49,128 nucleotides of DNA. It comes from an uncultured Oscillospiraceae bacterium (GTDB lineage Bacteria > Bacillota > Clostridia > Oscillospirales > Oscillospiraceae). Where the stretch lies: assembly GCA_910587255.1 (NCBI GenBank), contig CAJUKT010000010.1:1-49128 (forward strand). Direction: 5' to 3'. Made by a program: the position numbers and the translations under genes. The notes beneath the pieces were generated by a model. The model was not told the origin of the DNA and did no database searches. It saw nothing but the letters and a program-made list of their open reading frames with translations. Every line of letters starts with the position of its first letter. The stretch's first letter is position 1. Below, piece by piece: positions 24,794 to 35,797 of this stretch.

Positions 24794-25516
24794 ATGCGGA
24801 TCGGTTTAGTGTCCTTTGTATGCAAAAACAGGGATATATCCTTTAATATGTCACAAATTGAACGGGCCCTGCGGGAAGCGCAGGGGAAGGTGGATCTGCT
24901 TTGCTTTGGCGAAGCCTATCTGCAAGGCTTTGACTGCCTGTGCTGGGACTATGCCGTGGACAAGGAAATGGCGCTGGAGCTGAATTCGCAGGCCATTTGC
25001 CAATTGCGGGAATGGTCGAAAGCATATGGGACGGCGCTGCTGACGGGGTATATTGAGAGGGAAAAAGAATGCCTGTACTCTTCCTGTGCTGTCATTGATG
25101 ACGGCGAAATATTGTACAATTACAGGAGGATCACAAAAGGCTGGAAAGAATATTGGAAAACAGACGGGCACTACAGGGAGGGGGATCAAGCGGGGGAATT
25201 CACCCTCCATAATCATAAAATCATGCTTGCCCTGTGCGGAGACCTGTGGGATTGTCTGGAGAAGTTCAAAACAGACCGTCTGCTGATTTGGCCGGTATAT
25301 GTTAACTTTACCGTAGAGGAGTGGAACCGTCAGGAAATGGACGCGTACGCGCGGCAGGCGTCGCTGGCGGCGGAACAGGTCTTGATGGTCAACCCGCTGG
25401 ATCACGAGCCTCAAAACCACGGCGGGTCCTTTTACTTCCGCGATGGAAAAATTGTCGATAGGCTCCCGTTCGACCAGGAGGGAATCCTGGTCGTAGAGAT
25501 AGCGGATGCCGAGTAG
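24794..25516 (+). CDS. carbon-nitrogen hydrolase (nitrilase superfamily)
   Basis: A 240-residue enzyme with the nitrilase catalytic triad in place: E40 (FGEAYLQG), K115 (YRRITKG) and C148 (LCGDLW). It hydrolyses a non-peptide C-N bond, usually an amide; the substrate is unknown. No signal peptide is seen. Codon use is more AT-rich (AAA, AAT, ATT) than in the flanking genes, which hints at separate origin. It ends before a terminator. Confidence 0.87.
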   Translation: MRIGLVSFVCKNRDISFNMSQIERALREAQGKVDLLCFGEAYLQGFDCLCWDYAVDKEMALELNSQAICQLREWSKAYGTALLTGYIEREKECLYSSCAVIDDGEILYNYRRITKGWKEYWKTDGHYREGDQAGEFTLHNHKIMLALCGDLWDCLEKFKTDRLLIWPVYVNFTVEEWNRQEMDAYARQASLAAEQVLMVNPLDHEPQNHGGSFYFRDGKIVDRLPFDQEGILVVEIADAE

Positions 25517-25555
25517 GGACGAGTTCCAGAGGCATCGCCGTATCCCACGAATAAA

Positions 25556-25591
25556 GGCAAGGCAAACCATGATGGTCTGCCTTGCCCTTTT
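25556..25591 (+). terminator. terminator after nitrilase gene
   Basis: A long stem GGCAAGGCAAACCAT / ATGGTCTGCCTTGCC (one G-U pair) followed by CTTTTG. It may also serve the minus strand. Confidence 0.8.
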
Positions 25592-25616
25592 GCTTCTGTA
25601 CTCCTGCGGCTGCGCG

Positions 25617-25886
25617 CTTGCTAATGACGCTGCGCCTGTTCGCGGCGCGCGGCTTCCTTGCGGCTCGGATAAAACTAGCCCCCGCTGTGCGGTGGCTGGG
25701 CTTTTATCCTCGCTCCAGTCCATCCGCGCGGCTCACGACGGCTCCGCGCCTGGTAATCACGCTGCGAACCGGCCAGGACGCTCGCTTGCTTTCACTTCGC
25801 CCCGGCCTGGTCTGGGGCGGCTTTGCCGCCCTGCGCCCGGCCTCGCTCCGCTCCAAGCTCCCTCGCTGTCCGATTCTCCGTGCTGA
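25617..25886 (-). repeat. 3'-end-associated repeat, composite copy
   Basis: Two units in the sense direction of tsaB. The first (25757-25886) shares its ends with 7604-7774; the second (25617-25750) shares long blocks with 32241-32374, for example GCCGTCGTGAGCCGCGCGGA and GCGAACAGGCGCAGCGT. The first unit encodes the last residues of TsaB. Confidence 0.75.
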
Positions 25887-26568
25887 GCAGCTCCCGCTCC
25901 GCCTGGCTCAATCTGTGGTAGCTGGGGGCCATGGCGGCGGCGGACACCAGCTGTCCCTCCCTGGCCATGCGCAGGGCGCACCGGGCCACCCCCCAGGCGG
26001 TCTGGTACAGCAGGTGGGGGGGCATGAGGGCGCAGGGCAGGCCCAGTCCCTCCAGCGCCCTTTGGACCAGATGGGCCCCGTCCCCCACCAGGGTCTGGGG
26101 CAGGCCGGAGGTCCGCACCTCGTCCGCCAGCTCGTCCAGCCCCATGGCCCGGTCGGGGGTGAGGCGGGTGAGCGCCCCGTTTTCCGCCCGGAACCGGGCG
26201 CAGTAGACCTGGTTTCGCCTGGCGTCCATGGCGGCGCAGATCTCCCCACCCACATGGGCGCACTGCCAGGCCATGGCCTCCAGGGTGGAGCAGGGGGCGC
26301 AGGGCTTGTCCCCCGGCCACGCCAGCCCCTTGGCGGCGGCCACGCCGATGCGCACCCCGGTGAAGGACCCCGGCCCCGCCGCCACCGCCACCACGTCCAT
26401 CCCGTCCAGGGTGAGGCCGGTGTTTTTCAGCAGGTCAGCCGCCATGGGCATCAGGGTGGCGGAGTGGGTCAGCCCGCTGTTCTGGAAGGACTGGGCCAGC
26501 AGCCGTTCGTCCTCCGTGACCGCCACGGAGGCGGTGACGGCGGAGGTCTCCAGCGCGATGATTTTCAT
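25792..26568 (-). CDS. tsaB: tRNA threonylcarbamoyladenosine synthesis protein TsaB
   Basis: A 258-residue ASKHA-fold protein needed with TsaD and TsaE to make t6A on tRNA: MKIIALETSAVTASVAV at the start, SGLTHSATLMP and AAGPGSFTGVRIGVAAAKGLA are diagnostic. The start at 26568 follows GGGGGTGG. The start codon overlaps the tsaE stop by four bases. The normal end is near ELLSTEN; the last roughly 27 residues come from a dispersed repeat and are unlikely to matter. The product works in the same modification as MtaB encoded at 13654. Confidence 0.92.
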   Translation of the reverse strand: MKIIALETSAVTASVAVTEDERLLAQSFQNSGLTHSATLMPMAADLLKNTGLTLDGMDVVAVAAGPGSFTGVRIGVAAAKGLAWPGDKPCAPCSTLEAMAWQCAHVGGEICAAMDARRNQVYCARFRAENGALTRLTPDRAMGLDELADEVRTSGLPQTLVGDGAHLVQRALEGLGLPCALMPPHLLYQTAWGVARCALRMAREGQLVSAAAMAPSYHRLSQAERELLSTENRTARELGAERGRAQGGKAAPDQAGAK

Positions 26569-26990
26569 AAATCCACCCCCTCGATGGCGATGATCCTGTC
26601 GTTGTCCCCGTCCCCCCGGACGATGGACACCCGTACCGCGCCGTCCTCTATGGCCTCGGCCACGTTTTCGCTCCACTCCACGGCGCACACGCCGCCCCGG
26701 GATAGGTAGTCCTCCCAGCCGATGTGGAACAGCTCGTCGGCGCCGCCCAGCCGGTACATGTCAAAGTGAAACAGGGGCAGCCGCCCCCCCTCGTACTCGT
26801 TGACAATGGTGAAGGTGGGGCTGGTCACCCGCTCCTCCACCCCCAGGGCCCGGGCCATGCCGGACACAAAGGCGGTCTTGCCCGCCCCCAGATCCCCGGT
26901 GAAGGCCACCACCCGGCCGGTTTTCAGCGCGTCCGCCAGCCGCCCGCCCAGGGCCGCGGTCTCCTCCCGGCTGTGGGTGACAAATTCCAT
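26565..26990 (-). CDS. tsaE: tRNA threonylcarbamoyladenosine synthesis ATPase TsaE
   Basis: A 141-residue P-loop ATPase with Walker A GDLGAGKT (32-39), SPTFTIVNEYEGG and HFDMYRLG, all typical of TsaE. It drives the TsaB-TsaD cycle in t6A formation. It overlaps tsaB by 4 bases (ATGA arrangement), so the two are translationally coupled. Its promoter region is shared with the divergent rodA gene. Confidence 0.94.
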   Translation of the reverse strand: MEFVTHSREETAALGGRLADALKTGRVVAFTGDLGAGKTAFVSGMARALGVEERVTSPTFTIVNEYEGGRLPLFHFDMYRLGGADELFHIGWEDYLSRGGVCAVEWSENVAEAIEDGAVRVSIVRGDGDNDRIIAIEGVDL

Positions 26991-27034
26991 AGCAGCTCAC
27001 TTCCCGCACATAGATTAAGAATTCGGAAACTCTT

Positions 27035-27083
27035 TGCAAATCAGTATAGCATAATCCGCCGGGATGTGCTATACTAATTTGCA
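27035..27083. promoter_or_regulatory. divergent promoters forming an inverted repeat
   Basis: TGCAAATCAGTATAGC (27035-27050) and GCTATACTAATTTGCA (27068-27083) are inverted copies with a single mismatch, 17 bp apart. Each contains an extended -10 (TGC-TATACT) pointing outward: one to tsaE (-), one to rodA (+). Confidence 0.7.
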
Positions 27084-27172
27084 CCTGTTTTCCGCCCCGC
27101 GGCGGGCGGGACGCGCAGGAGCGAATTTGGCATCCTATATTTACAGTGTTCACCAGAGAGGAGGGCCGCGCC

Positions 27173-28363
27173 TTGCAGCCGACGCGCACACTCAGGGAAT
27201 TTTTCAAAAAGGGCGACGTGGTTCTTCTGCTCCTGTGCATCCTGGCCAGCCTCATGGGGCTGGTGCTCATCTACAGCGGCACCCGCTATATGGACGCGCT
27301 GCACAGCTTCCCCCAAAAGCAGGCCATGTTTTTGTGCATGGGGGTGGCGGCCTACGTGTGGGTCTCCTTCATCGACATTGAGTACCTGATGGAGAAGTGG
27401 TGGTGGGTGTTTCTGCTGCTGGGGCTGTTTGTCATCGCCCTGATCTACCCCTTCGGCGAGGGCGGGGACAGCGGAAATAAAAGCTGGGTCTACCTCCCCA
27501 TACCCGGCTTTCCCGGCTTCCAGCCCGGGGAGATCGCCAAGCTGGCCTATATCGTGGTGCTGGCCTGGATGATCAACAAGGAGCGGCCAAAGGGCTTGGG
27601 CCGTTTTTCCTCCATCGTGAAATACGTGGTGCTCACCGGGGTGTTCTCCGGGTCGCTGGCGGTGCTGTCCGGCGACTGGGGCATGGTCGTTGTCTACCTG
27701 TTCATCTTTGTGGTGATGGCCTGGGTGGCCGGGGTGAGCAAGTGGTGGTTTCTCGGGGTGGGGACGCCCATGGTGGGCGGGGTGGTGTTTTTGTGGCACT
27801 TCATCCTGCCCCGCACCAAATATTGGGACGATTACCGCATCATGCGCTTCCGGGTGGTGGTGGAGCACTGGAAAGGGAATAATTTAGATCCACGGGGCCA
27901 TGGCTGGCAGCAGAACCAGTCCCTGGCGGCCATCGGCTCGGGCCAGATCACCGGCATGGGCTATCTCAACGGCACCCGCACCCACTCCCCCAGCAGGGAG
28001 ACCCTGCCCGCCCGGCATACCGACAACATCTTCGCTGTGTGCGGGGAGGAGTTCGGCATGATCGGCTGCTGCGCGGTGCTGCTGGTGCTGCTGCTCATCA
28101 TCCTGCGCTGCGTGTGGGTGTCCCGCCGGGCCCGCAGCCACATGTCCGCCTATATCGCCATGGGCATCGCCGGGATGCTGATGATCCAGACCATGATCAA
28201 CGTGGCCATGACGCTGTATATCGGCCCCGTCATCGGCCTGACCCTGCCCTTTATCAGCTATGGGGGCTCGTCCACCCTGACGCTGTTCATCGCCATGGGG
28301 CTGGTGTCGGGCATCAAAATGCGGCCCCTGCCCAGCTGGCTCAAGGATCGAAGTCAATTGTAA
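27173..28363 (+). CDS. rodA: RodA/FtsW-type peptidoglycan glycosyltransferase
   Basis: A 396-residue SEDS protein with about ten membrane helices: polymerises lipid II for wall elongation with a partner class B PBP. Visible features are NKSWVYLP, FQPGEIAKLAYIVVLAW, LSGDWGMVVVYL, and a periplasmic loop with LPARHTDNIFAVCGEEFG, followed by GLTLPFISYGGSSTLTLF. RodA is preferred over FtsW because it stands alone rather than in a division cluster, but this is not certain. The start is TTG 27173 after GAGGAGG; a GTG at 27146 is in frame without a site. Confidence 0.88.
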   Translation: MQPTRTLREFFKKGDVVLLLLCILASLMGLVLIYSGTRYMDALHSFPQKQAMFLCMGVAAYVWVSFIDIEYLMEKWWWVFLLLGLFVIALIYPFGEGGDSGNKSWVYLPIPGFPGFQPGEIAKLAYIVVLAWMINKERPKGLGRFSSIVKYVVLTGVFSGSLAVLSGDWGMVVVYLFIFVVMAWVAGVSKWWFLGVGTPMVGGVVFLWHFILPRTKYWDDYRIMRFRVVVEHWKGNNLDPRGHGWQQNQSLAAIGSGQITGMGYLNGTRTHSPSRETLPARHTDNIFAVCGEEFGMIGCCAVLLVLLLIILRCVWVSRRARSHMSAYIAMGIAGMLMIQTMINVAMTLYIGPVIGLTLPFISYGGSSTLTLFIAMGLVSGIKMRPLPSWLKDRSQL

Positions 28364-28364
28364 A

Positions 28365-28406
28365 AAATATGCGGGCGCGTCCTGATCCGGGCGCGCCCGC
28401 ATATTT
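28365..28406 (+). terminator. terminator after rodA
   Basis: A perfect 15-bp stem AAATATGCGGGCGCG / CGCGCCCGCATATTT with a 12-base loop. Confidence 0.85.
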
Positions 28407-28459
28407 CGCACTCCTTTGGTATAAGCTAGTCCCACAACCATACAAAGGAGGCTTTCCCT

Positions 28460-29419
28460 TTGAAAAAGCGAATCATGATACTGTCCCTGTGTCTGGCCGG
28501 GGCGCTCACCGTCCCCGCCCTGGCCCTGACCACCCCCACCGCCGAGGTGGAGAACGCCGCCCCCATCGCCGAGGACCTGACCCTCAAGACCTACAAGGGG
28601 GTGGCCATCTCCAGCCGCTTTGCCGCCGTGGACCCGGAGGGCGACCTGGTCACCTTCCAGGTGGTGGACAGCCCCGCCCGGGGCCAGGTGGCCATGGATG
28701 AGAACGACCCCGCCGCCTTCACCTACACCCCCTATGAGGGCAAAAAGGGCCGGGACACCTTCACCTACGTGGCCATCGACGCCAAGGGGAATGTGTCCAA
28801 GCCCGCCACCGTGAAGGTGAACATCCAGAAGCAGTCCACCACCGTGAGCTATTCCGACCTGGAGGGCGACCCCGCCCACTACGCCGCCCTGCGCCTGGCG
28901 GAGGCGGGGGTGTACACCGGGCGTAAGGTGGGCAGCCTTTACTGCTTTGACCCGGAGAGCACCTTTACCCGCCAGGAGTTTTTGACCATGGCCATGACGG
29001 CGGCGGGGAAGGAGCCCCTGAGCGGCGTCACCCTCACCGGGTTCTATGACGACCAGGACATCTCCGCCTGGGCCAAGGGCTATGTGTCCGCGGCCCTGGC
29101 GGTGGGCACGGTGGAGGGCTCCCGCAACGGCGCGGGCCAGACGGTGTTCGTCCCCGGCGGCGCGGTCACCTGCGCGGAGGCCGCCGTCATCATCGACCGC
29201 CTGCTGGCCACCGGCGACGTGGCGGGGACGGCCTCCGCCTTCTCCGCCGAGACCGCGCCCGCCTGGGCCTACCAGTCAGCGGTGAATATGGAGGCGGTGT
29301 CGGTGCTGTCCAGCAGCTCCCAGCTGTCCCAGCCCCTCACCAGGACCCAGGCCGCGGAGATGCTGTCCGCCATGCTGGACGTGCTGGACGCCCGGGACAG
29401 CGGCGGCTGGTTCCGCTGA
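28460..29419 (+). CDS. secreted Ig-like plus SLH-repeat protein
   Basis: A 319-residue protein with a signal peptide (cleavage near ALA at 21-23). The next part (about 33-126) looks like a bacterial Ig/cadherin-type beta domain (DPEGDLVTFQVV, FTYTPYEGKKGRDTFTYVAID). The rest resembles three SLH modules (YSDLEGDPAHYAALRLAEAGVYTG, FTRQEFLTMAM, DDQDISAWAKGYVSAALAVGTVEG). SLH modules usually attach proteins to pyruvylated wall polymers. The start is TTG 28460 with AAAGGAGG upstream; ATG 28475 is the alternative and would leave a weaker signal. Confidence 0.8.
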   Translation: MKKRIMILSLCLAGALTVPALALTTPTAEVENAAPIAEDLTLKTYKGVAISSRFAAVDPEGDLVTFQVVDSPARGQVAMDENDPAAFTYTPYEGKKGRDTFTYVAIDAKGNVSKPATVKVNIQKQSTTVSYSDLEGDPAHYAALRLAEAGVYTGRKVGSLYCFDPESTFTRQEFLTMAMTAAGKEPLSGVTLTGFYDDQDISAWAKGYVSAALAVGTVEGSRNGAGQTVFVPGGAVTCAEAAVIIDRLLATGDVAGTASAFSAETAPAWAYQSAVNMEAVSVLSSSSQLSQPLTRTQAAEMLSAMLDVLDARDSGGWFR

Positions 29420-29462
29420 CACAGTTTCTTGGCGCTTGACGGGCGGGAACCCTGCGAGGCAG

Positions 29463-29498
29463 AAGGGCCCGGCGGGAGAACTCTCCCGCCGGGCCCTT
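29463..29498. terminator. bidirectional terminator
   Basis: A very stable inverted repeat GGGCCCGGCGGGAGA / TCTCCCGCCGGGCCC with T-runs on both sides, between convergent genes. Confidence 0.85.
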
Positions 29499-29508
29499 TG
29501 TCCGCAGC

Positions 29509-31005
29509 CTACAGGGCGTAAAGCTGGGAATATTTTTTCTCCAGGTAGTCGGCAAATACGGTGGGGTCGAATGGGCCGCAGGCGTTTTTCACCACGTCGG
29601 CAGGCTCCATCAGGCCGCCGTGCCGGTGGACCTTCTCCCCCAGCCAGGCGGATACGCCGGACAGGTCCCCCTTGGACACGGGGCCCCATACGTCCATGTC
29701 CTGCTCCATATTGCGCAGCATCTGCGCACCGTAGGCGCTGCCCAGGGCGTAGGAGGGGAAGTAGCCGAAGGAGCCGCCGGACCAGTGGCTGTCCTGGAGG
29801 CAGCCCTGGCTGTCGTCGGGCACGTCCACCCCGAGATACTCCTTGTACAGCCGGTTCCAAGTCTCCGGCACGTCCTTCACCGCCAGCGTGCCGCCGATGA
29901 GCTGCTTTTCGATCTCATAGCGCACCATCACGTGGAGGCAGTAGGTCAGCTCGTCCGCCTCGGTGCGGATGAGGGAGGGCTGGGCCTTGTTCACCGCGCG
30001 GTAGAACTGCTCTGCCGTCACGCCGGCCAGCTGCTCGGGGAAGAACTCCTTCATCTTGGGGAAGACGGCCTGGATGAAGGGCAGGGAGCGGCCGATCAGG
30101 TTTTCGTAGAACCGGGACTGGCTCTCGTGGACGCCCATGGACACGCCCCCGGCCAGGCAGGTGTATTGCAGCTCGTCGGCGATGCCCAGCTCGTACTTGG
30201 CGTGGCCCCCCTCGTGGATGACGGAGTACATGGAGAAGTCCATATTGTCCTCGTGGTAATGGGTGGTGATGCGCACGTCCTTGTTGTTGAACTCCAGGGT
30301 GTAGGGGTGCTCCGTCTCGCCGATGGTGCAGTGGGACCGGTCCAGCCCCAGCACCTGCATCAGGTAGTCGGAGAACTTCCGCTGGGCGTCCACAGGGTAG
30401 CGCCTGCGCAGGAAGGAGTCGTCGGGGGGCTCCTTTTCCATGACCGCGTGGAGCAGGGGGACGATGCGCTCTCGCAGGGTGGCGAAGAATTTGTCCAGAT
30501 AGGCCATGTCCACCCCCCGCTCATACTCGTTGAGCAGGGCGTCGTAAGGCGCCTTGGCGCTGTCGTAGTAGCCGGCGAACTTGATGTTGAAGGCCACCAG
30601 CTTTTCCAGCACCGGGCGGAACAGCTGGAAATCGCTGGCCTCCTTGGCCCGGCGCCACACGTCGCCCGCCTGGTTGGTGAGGACGGCGTACTCCATGTAC
30701 TCGTCCGCCGGGATGCGCCGGAGCTGGTCGTAGGACCGGCGCAGCTCCTCCACCTGGCGGCGGACAGGGCGGTCCAGCCCGTCCCTATGCGCCCACAAAA
30801 AGTCCAGCAGCTCCCCCACCTGGGGGTCGGAGAACAGCTTGTGCTGCTCCCCGGCCAGCACGCCCAGGGCCACCCCACGGCCCTCGGCGGTATCCTTGGG
30901 GGCCACGGTGGTGCCGTCCAGGTACAGGGAGGAGGACGCCGCCCGGTAGGCGTACATCTTCCTTTGCAGCTCGGCCAGCCGGTCCAGCGCTTGCTTCAGT
31001 TCCAT
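29509..31005 (-). CDS. M32 family metallocarboxypeptidase (Taq type)
   Basis: A 498-residue cytosolic zinc carboxypeptidase. The zinc-binding HEGGH is near residue 265 within SVIHEGGHAKYELG, and the family motifs DVRITTHY and the later ESQSRFYENLIGRS are present. It removes C-terminal residues from peptides. The length matches the family. The ribosome site is GAGGAGTG before ATG 31005. A parS site lies between this gene and the next one upstream. Confidence 0.94.
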   Translation of the reverse strand: MELKQALDRLAELQRKMYAYRAASSSLYLDGTTVAPKDTAEGRGVALGVLAGEQHKLFSDPQVGELLDFLWAHRDGLDRPVRRQVEELRRSYDQLRRIPADEYMEYAVLTNQAGDVWRRAKEASDFQLFRPVLEKLVAFNIKFAGYYDSAKAPYDALLNEYERGVDMAYLDKFFATLRERIVPLLHAVMEKEPPDDSFLRRRYPVDAQRKFSDYLMQVLGLDRSHCTIGETEHPYTLEFNNKDVRITTHYHEDNMDFSMYSVIHEGGHAKYELGIADELQYTCLAGGVSMGVHESQSRFYENLIGRSLPFIQAVFPKMKEFFPEQLAGVTAEQFYRAVNKAQPSLIRTEADELTYCLHVMVRYEIEKQLIGGTLAVKDVPETWNRLYKEYLGVDVPDDSQGCLQDSHWSGGSFGYFPSYALGSAYGAQMLRNMEQDMDVWGPVSKGDLSGVSAWLGEKVHRHGGLMEPADVVKNACGPFDPTVFADYLEKKYSQLYAL

Positions 31006-31046
31006 GGTACACTCCTCATTTCTTTTGTGATTGTAGATTAAACGTA

Positions 31047-31062
31047 TGTTTCACGTGAAACA
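31047..31062. promoter_or_regulatory. parS centromere site
   Basis: TGTTTCACGTGAAACA, a perfect match to the 16-bp parS palindrome bound by chromosomal ParB (Spo0J). It lies in the 64-bp gap between two minus-strand genes. Such sites usually lie in the origin-proximal part of the chromosome. Confidence 0.88.
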
Positions 31063-31069
31063 TTGTGGG

Positions 31070-31381
31070 TCAGACGCAATCGGGCCCGTCCTGGGAGAAG
31101 ACGACGCCCTGCCGCTCGGCCAGGGCGCGGGCCAGGGCCAGCCCTCCGGCATCCAGCCCCCGGTCCTTGATGACCACCTCGCCCCACCAAAGGCCGGTGC
31201 GCCGCAGCCACAGCAGGGCCTTGACGGTCTGCTCCAGCCCGCCGCCGTCCCCCTGGGCGTCCACCACCATCCGCGCGGGGCACACCCCCGGCAGGAGAAG
31301 GGCCCCCAACGCCAGCCACCCCAGGCCCACCAGCCCGAAGGCCGCCAGCAGCGCCGCCAAAAACTGAACCACCTGCGTCAT
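31070..31381 (-). CDS. small membrane-anchored protein, unknown
   Basis: A 103-residue protein with one strong N-terminal membrane helix (about 8-31) and a soluble C-terminal part (VVDAQGDGGGLEQTVKALLWLRRTGLWWGEVVIKDRGLDAGGL) that looks like one alpha/beta unit. I recognise no family. Start 31381 has AAGGAGGCGGCGG upstream. A MITE copy lies 19 bases upstream of the start codon, directly before the ribosome site. Confidence 0.62.
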   Translation of the reverse strand: MTQVVQFLAALLAAFGLVGLGWLALGALLLPGVCPARMVVDAQGDGGGLEQTVKALLWLRRTGLWWGEVVIKDRGLDAGGLALARALAERQGVVFSQDGPDCV

Positions 31382-31400
31382 TTCCGCCGCCTCCTTTTTA

Positions 31401-31559
31401 GAAGCTGCACCAATAGCCTCAGCACCCGGCTTTACGACCCAAATTGCCGCCGGCTGCGTTGAAAATCTTGAAATACACCAAGTATTCCCGCGGTTTTTCG
31501 CATTGCCAGTGGCAATTTTGGCTCGCGAATTTGAATACTTCGGCTATTGGCACAGCTTC
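31401..31559 (+). mobile_element. MITE-like element, copy B
   Basis: A 159-bp copy of the element at 16737-16896, flanked by TTA on both sides (31398-31400 and 31560-31562). Each terminal repeat carries one T-to-C change relative to the other copies. It lies between two minus-strand genes. Confidence 0.87.
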
Positions 31560-31597
31560 TTAAACTGAGGCATTCTATGGCGGCGGGCGCTTTTTTG

Positions 31598-32185
31598 TCA
31601 CCGGTTGAAGCAGACCAATTCCGCCCCGGCCTCATCTGCGCGGATGGCGGAGTAGGCGCCGTGGCGGAAAAACCAGCCAGGCCGGAGCAGATCCTGCTCC
31701 CCCGCCAGCCCCAGGTACAGCAGGATCAGGGACAGCGAGCCGTTGTGGGCCACCACCAGGGTATCCTCCCCCCGGTCCAGGAGAACGTCCACGCAGCCCG
31801 CCACCCGCCGCAGCATATGGGAGGGGGATTCCCCCTCCGGCGGCGTGGTGTGAAGCCAGTTCGCCAGCAGCGCGCCGATGTGGTCGCCGAAGCGGGCCTC
31901 CGCCGCGCCCCAGGTGAGCCCCTCCATCGCCCCCATGTCCTGCTCTTGCAGGGCGGGAGCAGGCTCGGGGCTCACCCCCCGGCCCTCCGTGCAGATCAAG
32001 GCGGTGTCCCAGGCCCGGGACAGGGAGCTGGCCACGCAGCGGGTGAAGGACACCTCCCGCAGCTTGTCCGCCGCCTGCTTTGCCTGCTCCCGGCCCAGCG
32101 GGGTGAGGGGGTAGTCTTTCGCCCCGAAAAAGAGCTGTCTTTCATTGCCCACCGACTGGCCGTGGCGCACCAGATAGAGATACAT
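31598..32185 (-). CDS. histidine phosphatase family protein
   Basis: A 195-residue phosphatase of the phosphoglycerate mutase/CobC superfamily. The phospho-His is in LVRHGQS near the N-terminus, and the second His is in VVAHNGSLSL; the acid is in EQDMGAMEG. The substrate is not evident. The start at 32185 gives the family's normal N-terminus; the open frame extending upstream runs through a dispersed repeat and is rejected. AAGGAGG is 12 bases upstream, which is slightly far. Confidence 0.85.
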   Translation of the reverse strand: MYLYLVRHGQSVGNERQLFFGAKDYPLTPLGREQAKQAADKLREVSFTRCVASSLSRAWDTALICTEGRGVSPEPAPALQEQDMGAMEGLTWGAAEARFGDHIGALLANWLHTTPPEGESPSHMLRRVAGCVDVLLDRGEDTLVVAHNGSLSLILLYLGLAGEQDLLRPGWFFRHGAYSAIRADEAGAELVCFNR

Positions 32186-32205
32186 AATGCTTGCCCGCCT
32201 CCTTG

Positions 32206-32374
32206 TCACGCTGTGCAGGCGGCCGCCTGCTCCGCGCTTCTTGCTTGTCACGCTGCGCCTGTTCGCTGCGCGTGGCTTCCCGCCGTCTCGGGCAAAACCC
32301 GGCCCCGCGGGGCGGGCCCTGGGCTTTTTCCCTCGCTCTGGTCCATCCGCGCGGCTCACGACGGCTTTGCGCTT
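32206..32374 (-). repeat. 3'-end-associated repeat, copy 3
   Basis: On the minus strand this begins directly after the stop of the export-protein gene and ends with two CAGCGTGACAA motifs just before the next ribosome site. The block 32241-32374 is closely similar to 25617-25750. It contains a GCCCCGCGGGGC-type hairpin. Confidence 0.75.
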
Positions 32375-32881
32375 CTAAAACAGATTGACCACGCCGTAGG
32401 CCAGTACGCTGATGGCTACGCCCGCGATGAGCACCCCGGCGATGATGGACGGGAGGGCCTTGCGCAGGGGCATGTCCAGAAACGCCGCCGCCAGCGAGCC
32501 CGTCCACGCCCCGGTGCCTGGCAGCGGGATGGCCACGAACAGCATCAGCCCCAGGTATTTATACCTGGTCACCTTCTGCCCCTTCAGGTGGGCCTTGCGC
32601 TCCAGGGCGTCCACCATGCGGTTCAGCACAGGGATTCTCCGGCGCATCCACTGGAAAATCCGGCGGATATAGACGATGATGAAGGGGACGGGGATCAGGT
32701 TGCCGATGACGGCGGCCAAAAACGCCGCCCACACCGGCAGCCCGGCGGCCACGCCGAAGGGGATACCCCCCCGCAGCTCCACCACCGGGATCATGGAAAC
32801 CAGCACGGTGAGGGTAAATTCCCCCGCCATGGTGCCGGTGAGCCACTGCATCAGATCCGCGGGAAGCACATCCATGTTCAT
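32375..32881 (-). CDS. small multidrug export protein family (PF06695)
   Basis: A 168-residue membrane protein with about four helices. The family pattern is seen in VSMIPVVELRGGIPFGVAAGLP, PVPFIIVYIRRIF and ALPLPGTGAW-like VAIPLPGTGAWTGSLAA. The family name derives from weak evidence of drug export; real transport is unproven. It lies 16 bases downstream of uvrA and may be in its operon. The ribosome site is AAGAGG. Confidence 0.82.
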   Translation of the reverse strand: MNMDVLPADLMQWLTGTMAGEFTLTVLVSMIPVVELRGGIPFGVAAGLPVWAAFLAAVIGNLIPVPFIIVYIRRIFQWMRRRIPVLNRMVDALERKAHLKGQKVTRYKYLGLMLFVAIPLPGTGAWTGSLAAAFLDMPLRKALPSIIAGVLIAGVAISVLAYGVVNLF

Positions 32882-32897
32882 AAAAAGCCTCTTTTCT

Positions 32898-35726
<2,829 letters not shown>

Positions 35727-35768
35727 GGATGTTCTCCTCGGTTTTCTTTAATTTTGGGCCCGGATATC

Positions 35769-35797
35769 AGCATACCGAAACCAATTTTTAATGTCAA
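35769..35797 (-). promoter_or_regulatory. uvrA promoter
   Basis: On the minus strand TTGACA, a 17-bp spacer and TATGCT. The -35 hexamer overlaps the stop codon of the upstream CPCC gene (35794-35796). Confidence 0.75.

Noticed and set aside
31598..32359. Longer form of the histidine phosphatase
   Set aside because: The extra residues come from the 3'-end repeat upstream; the family begins at MYLYLVRHGQ.
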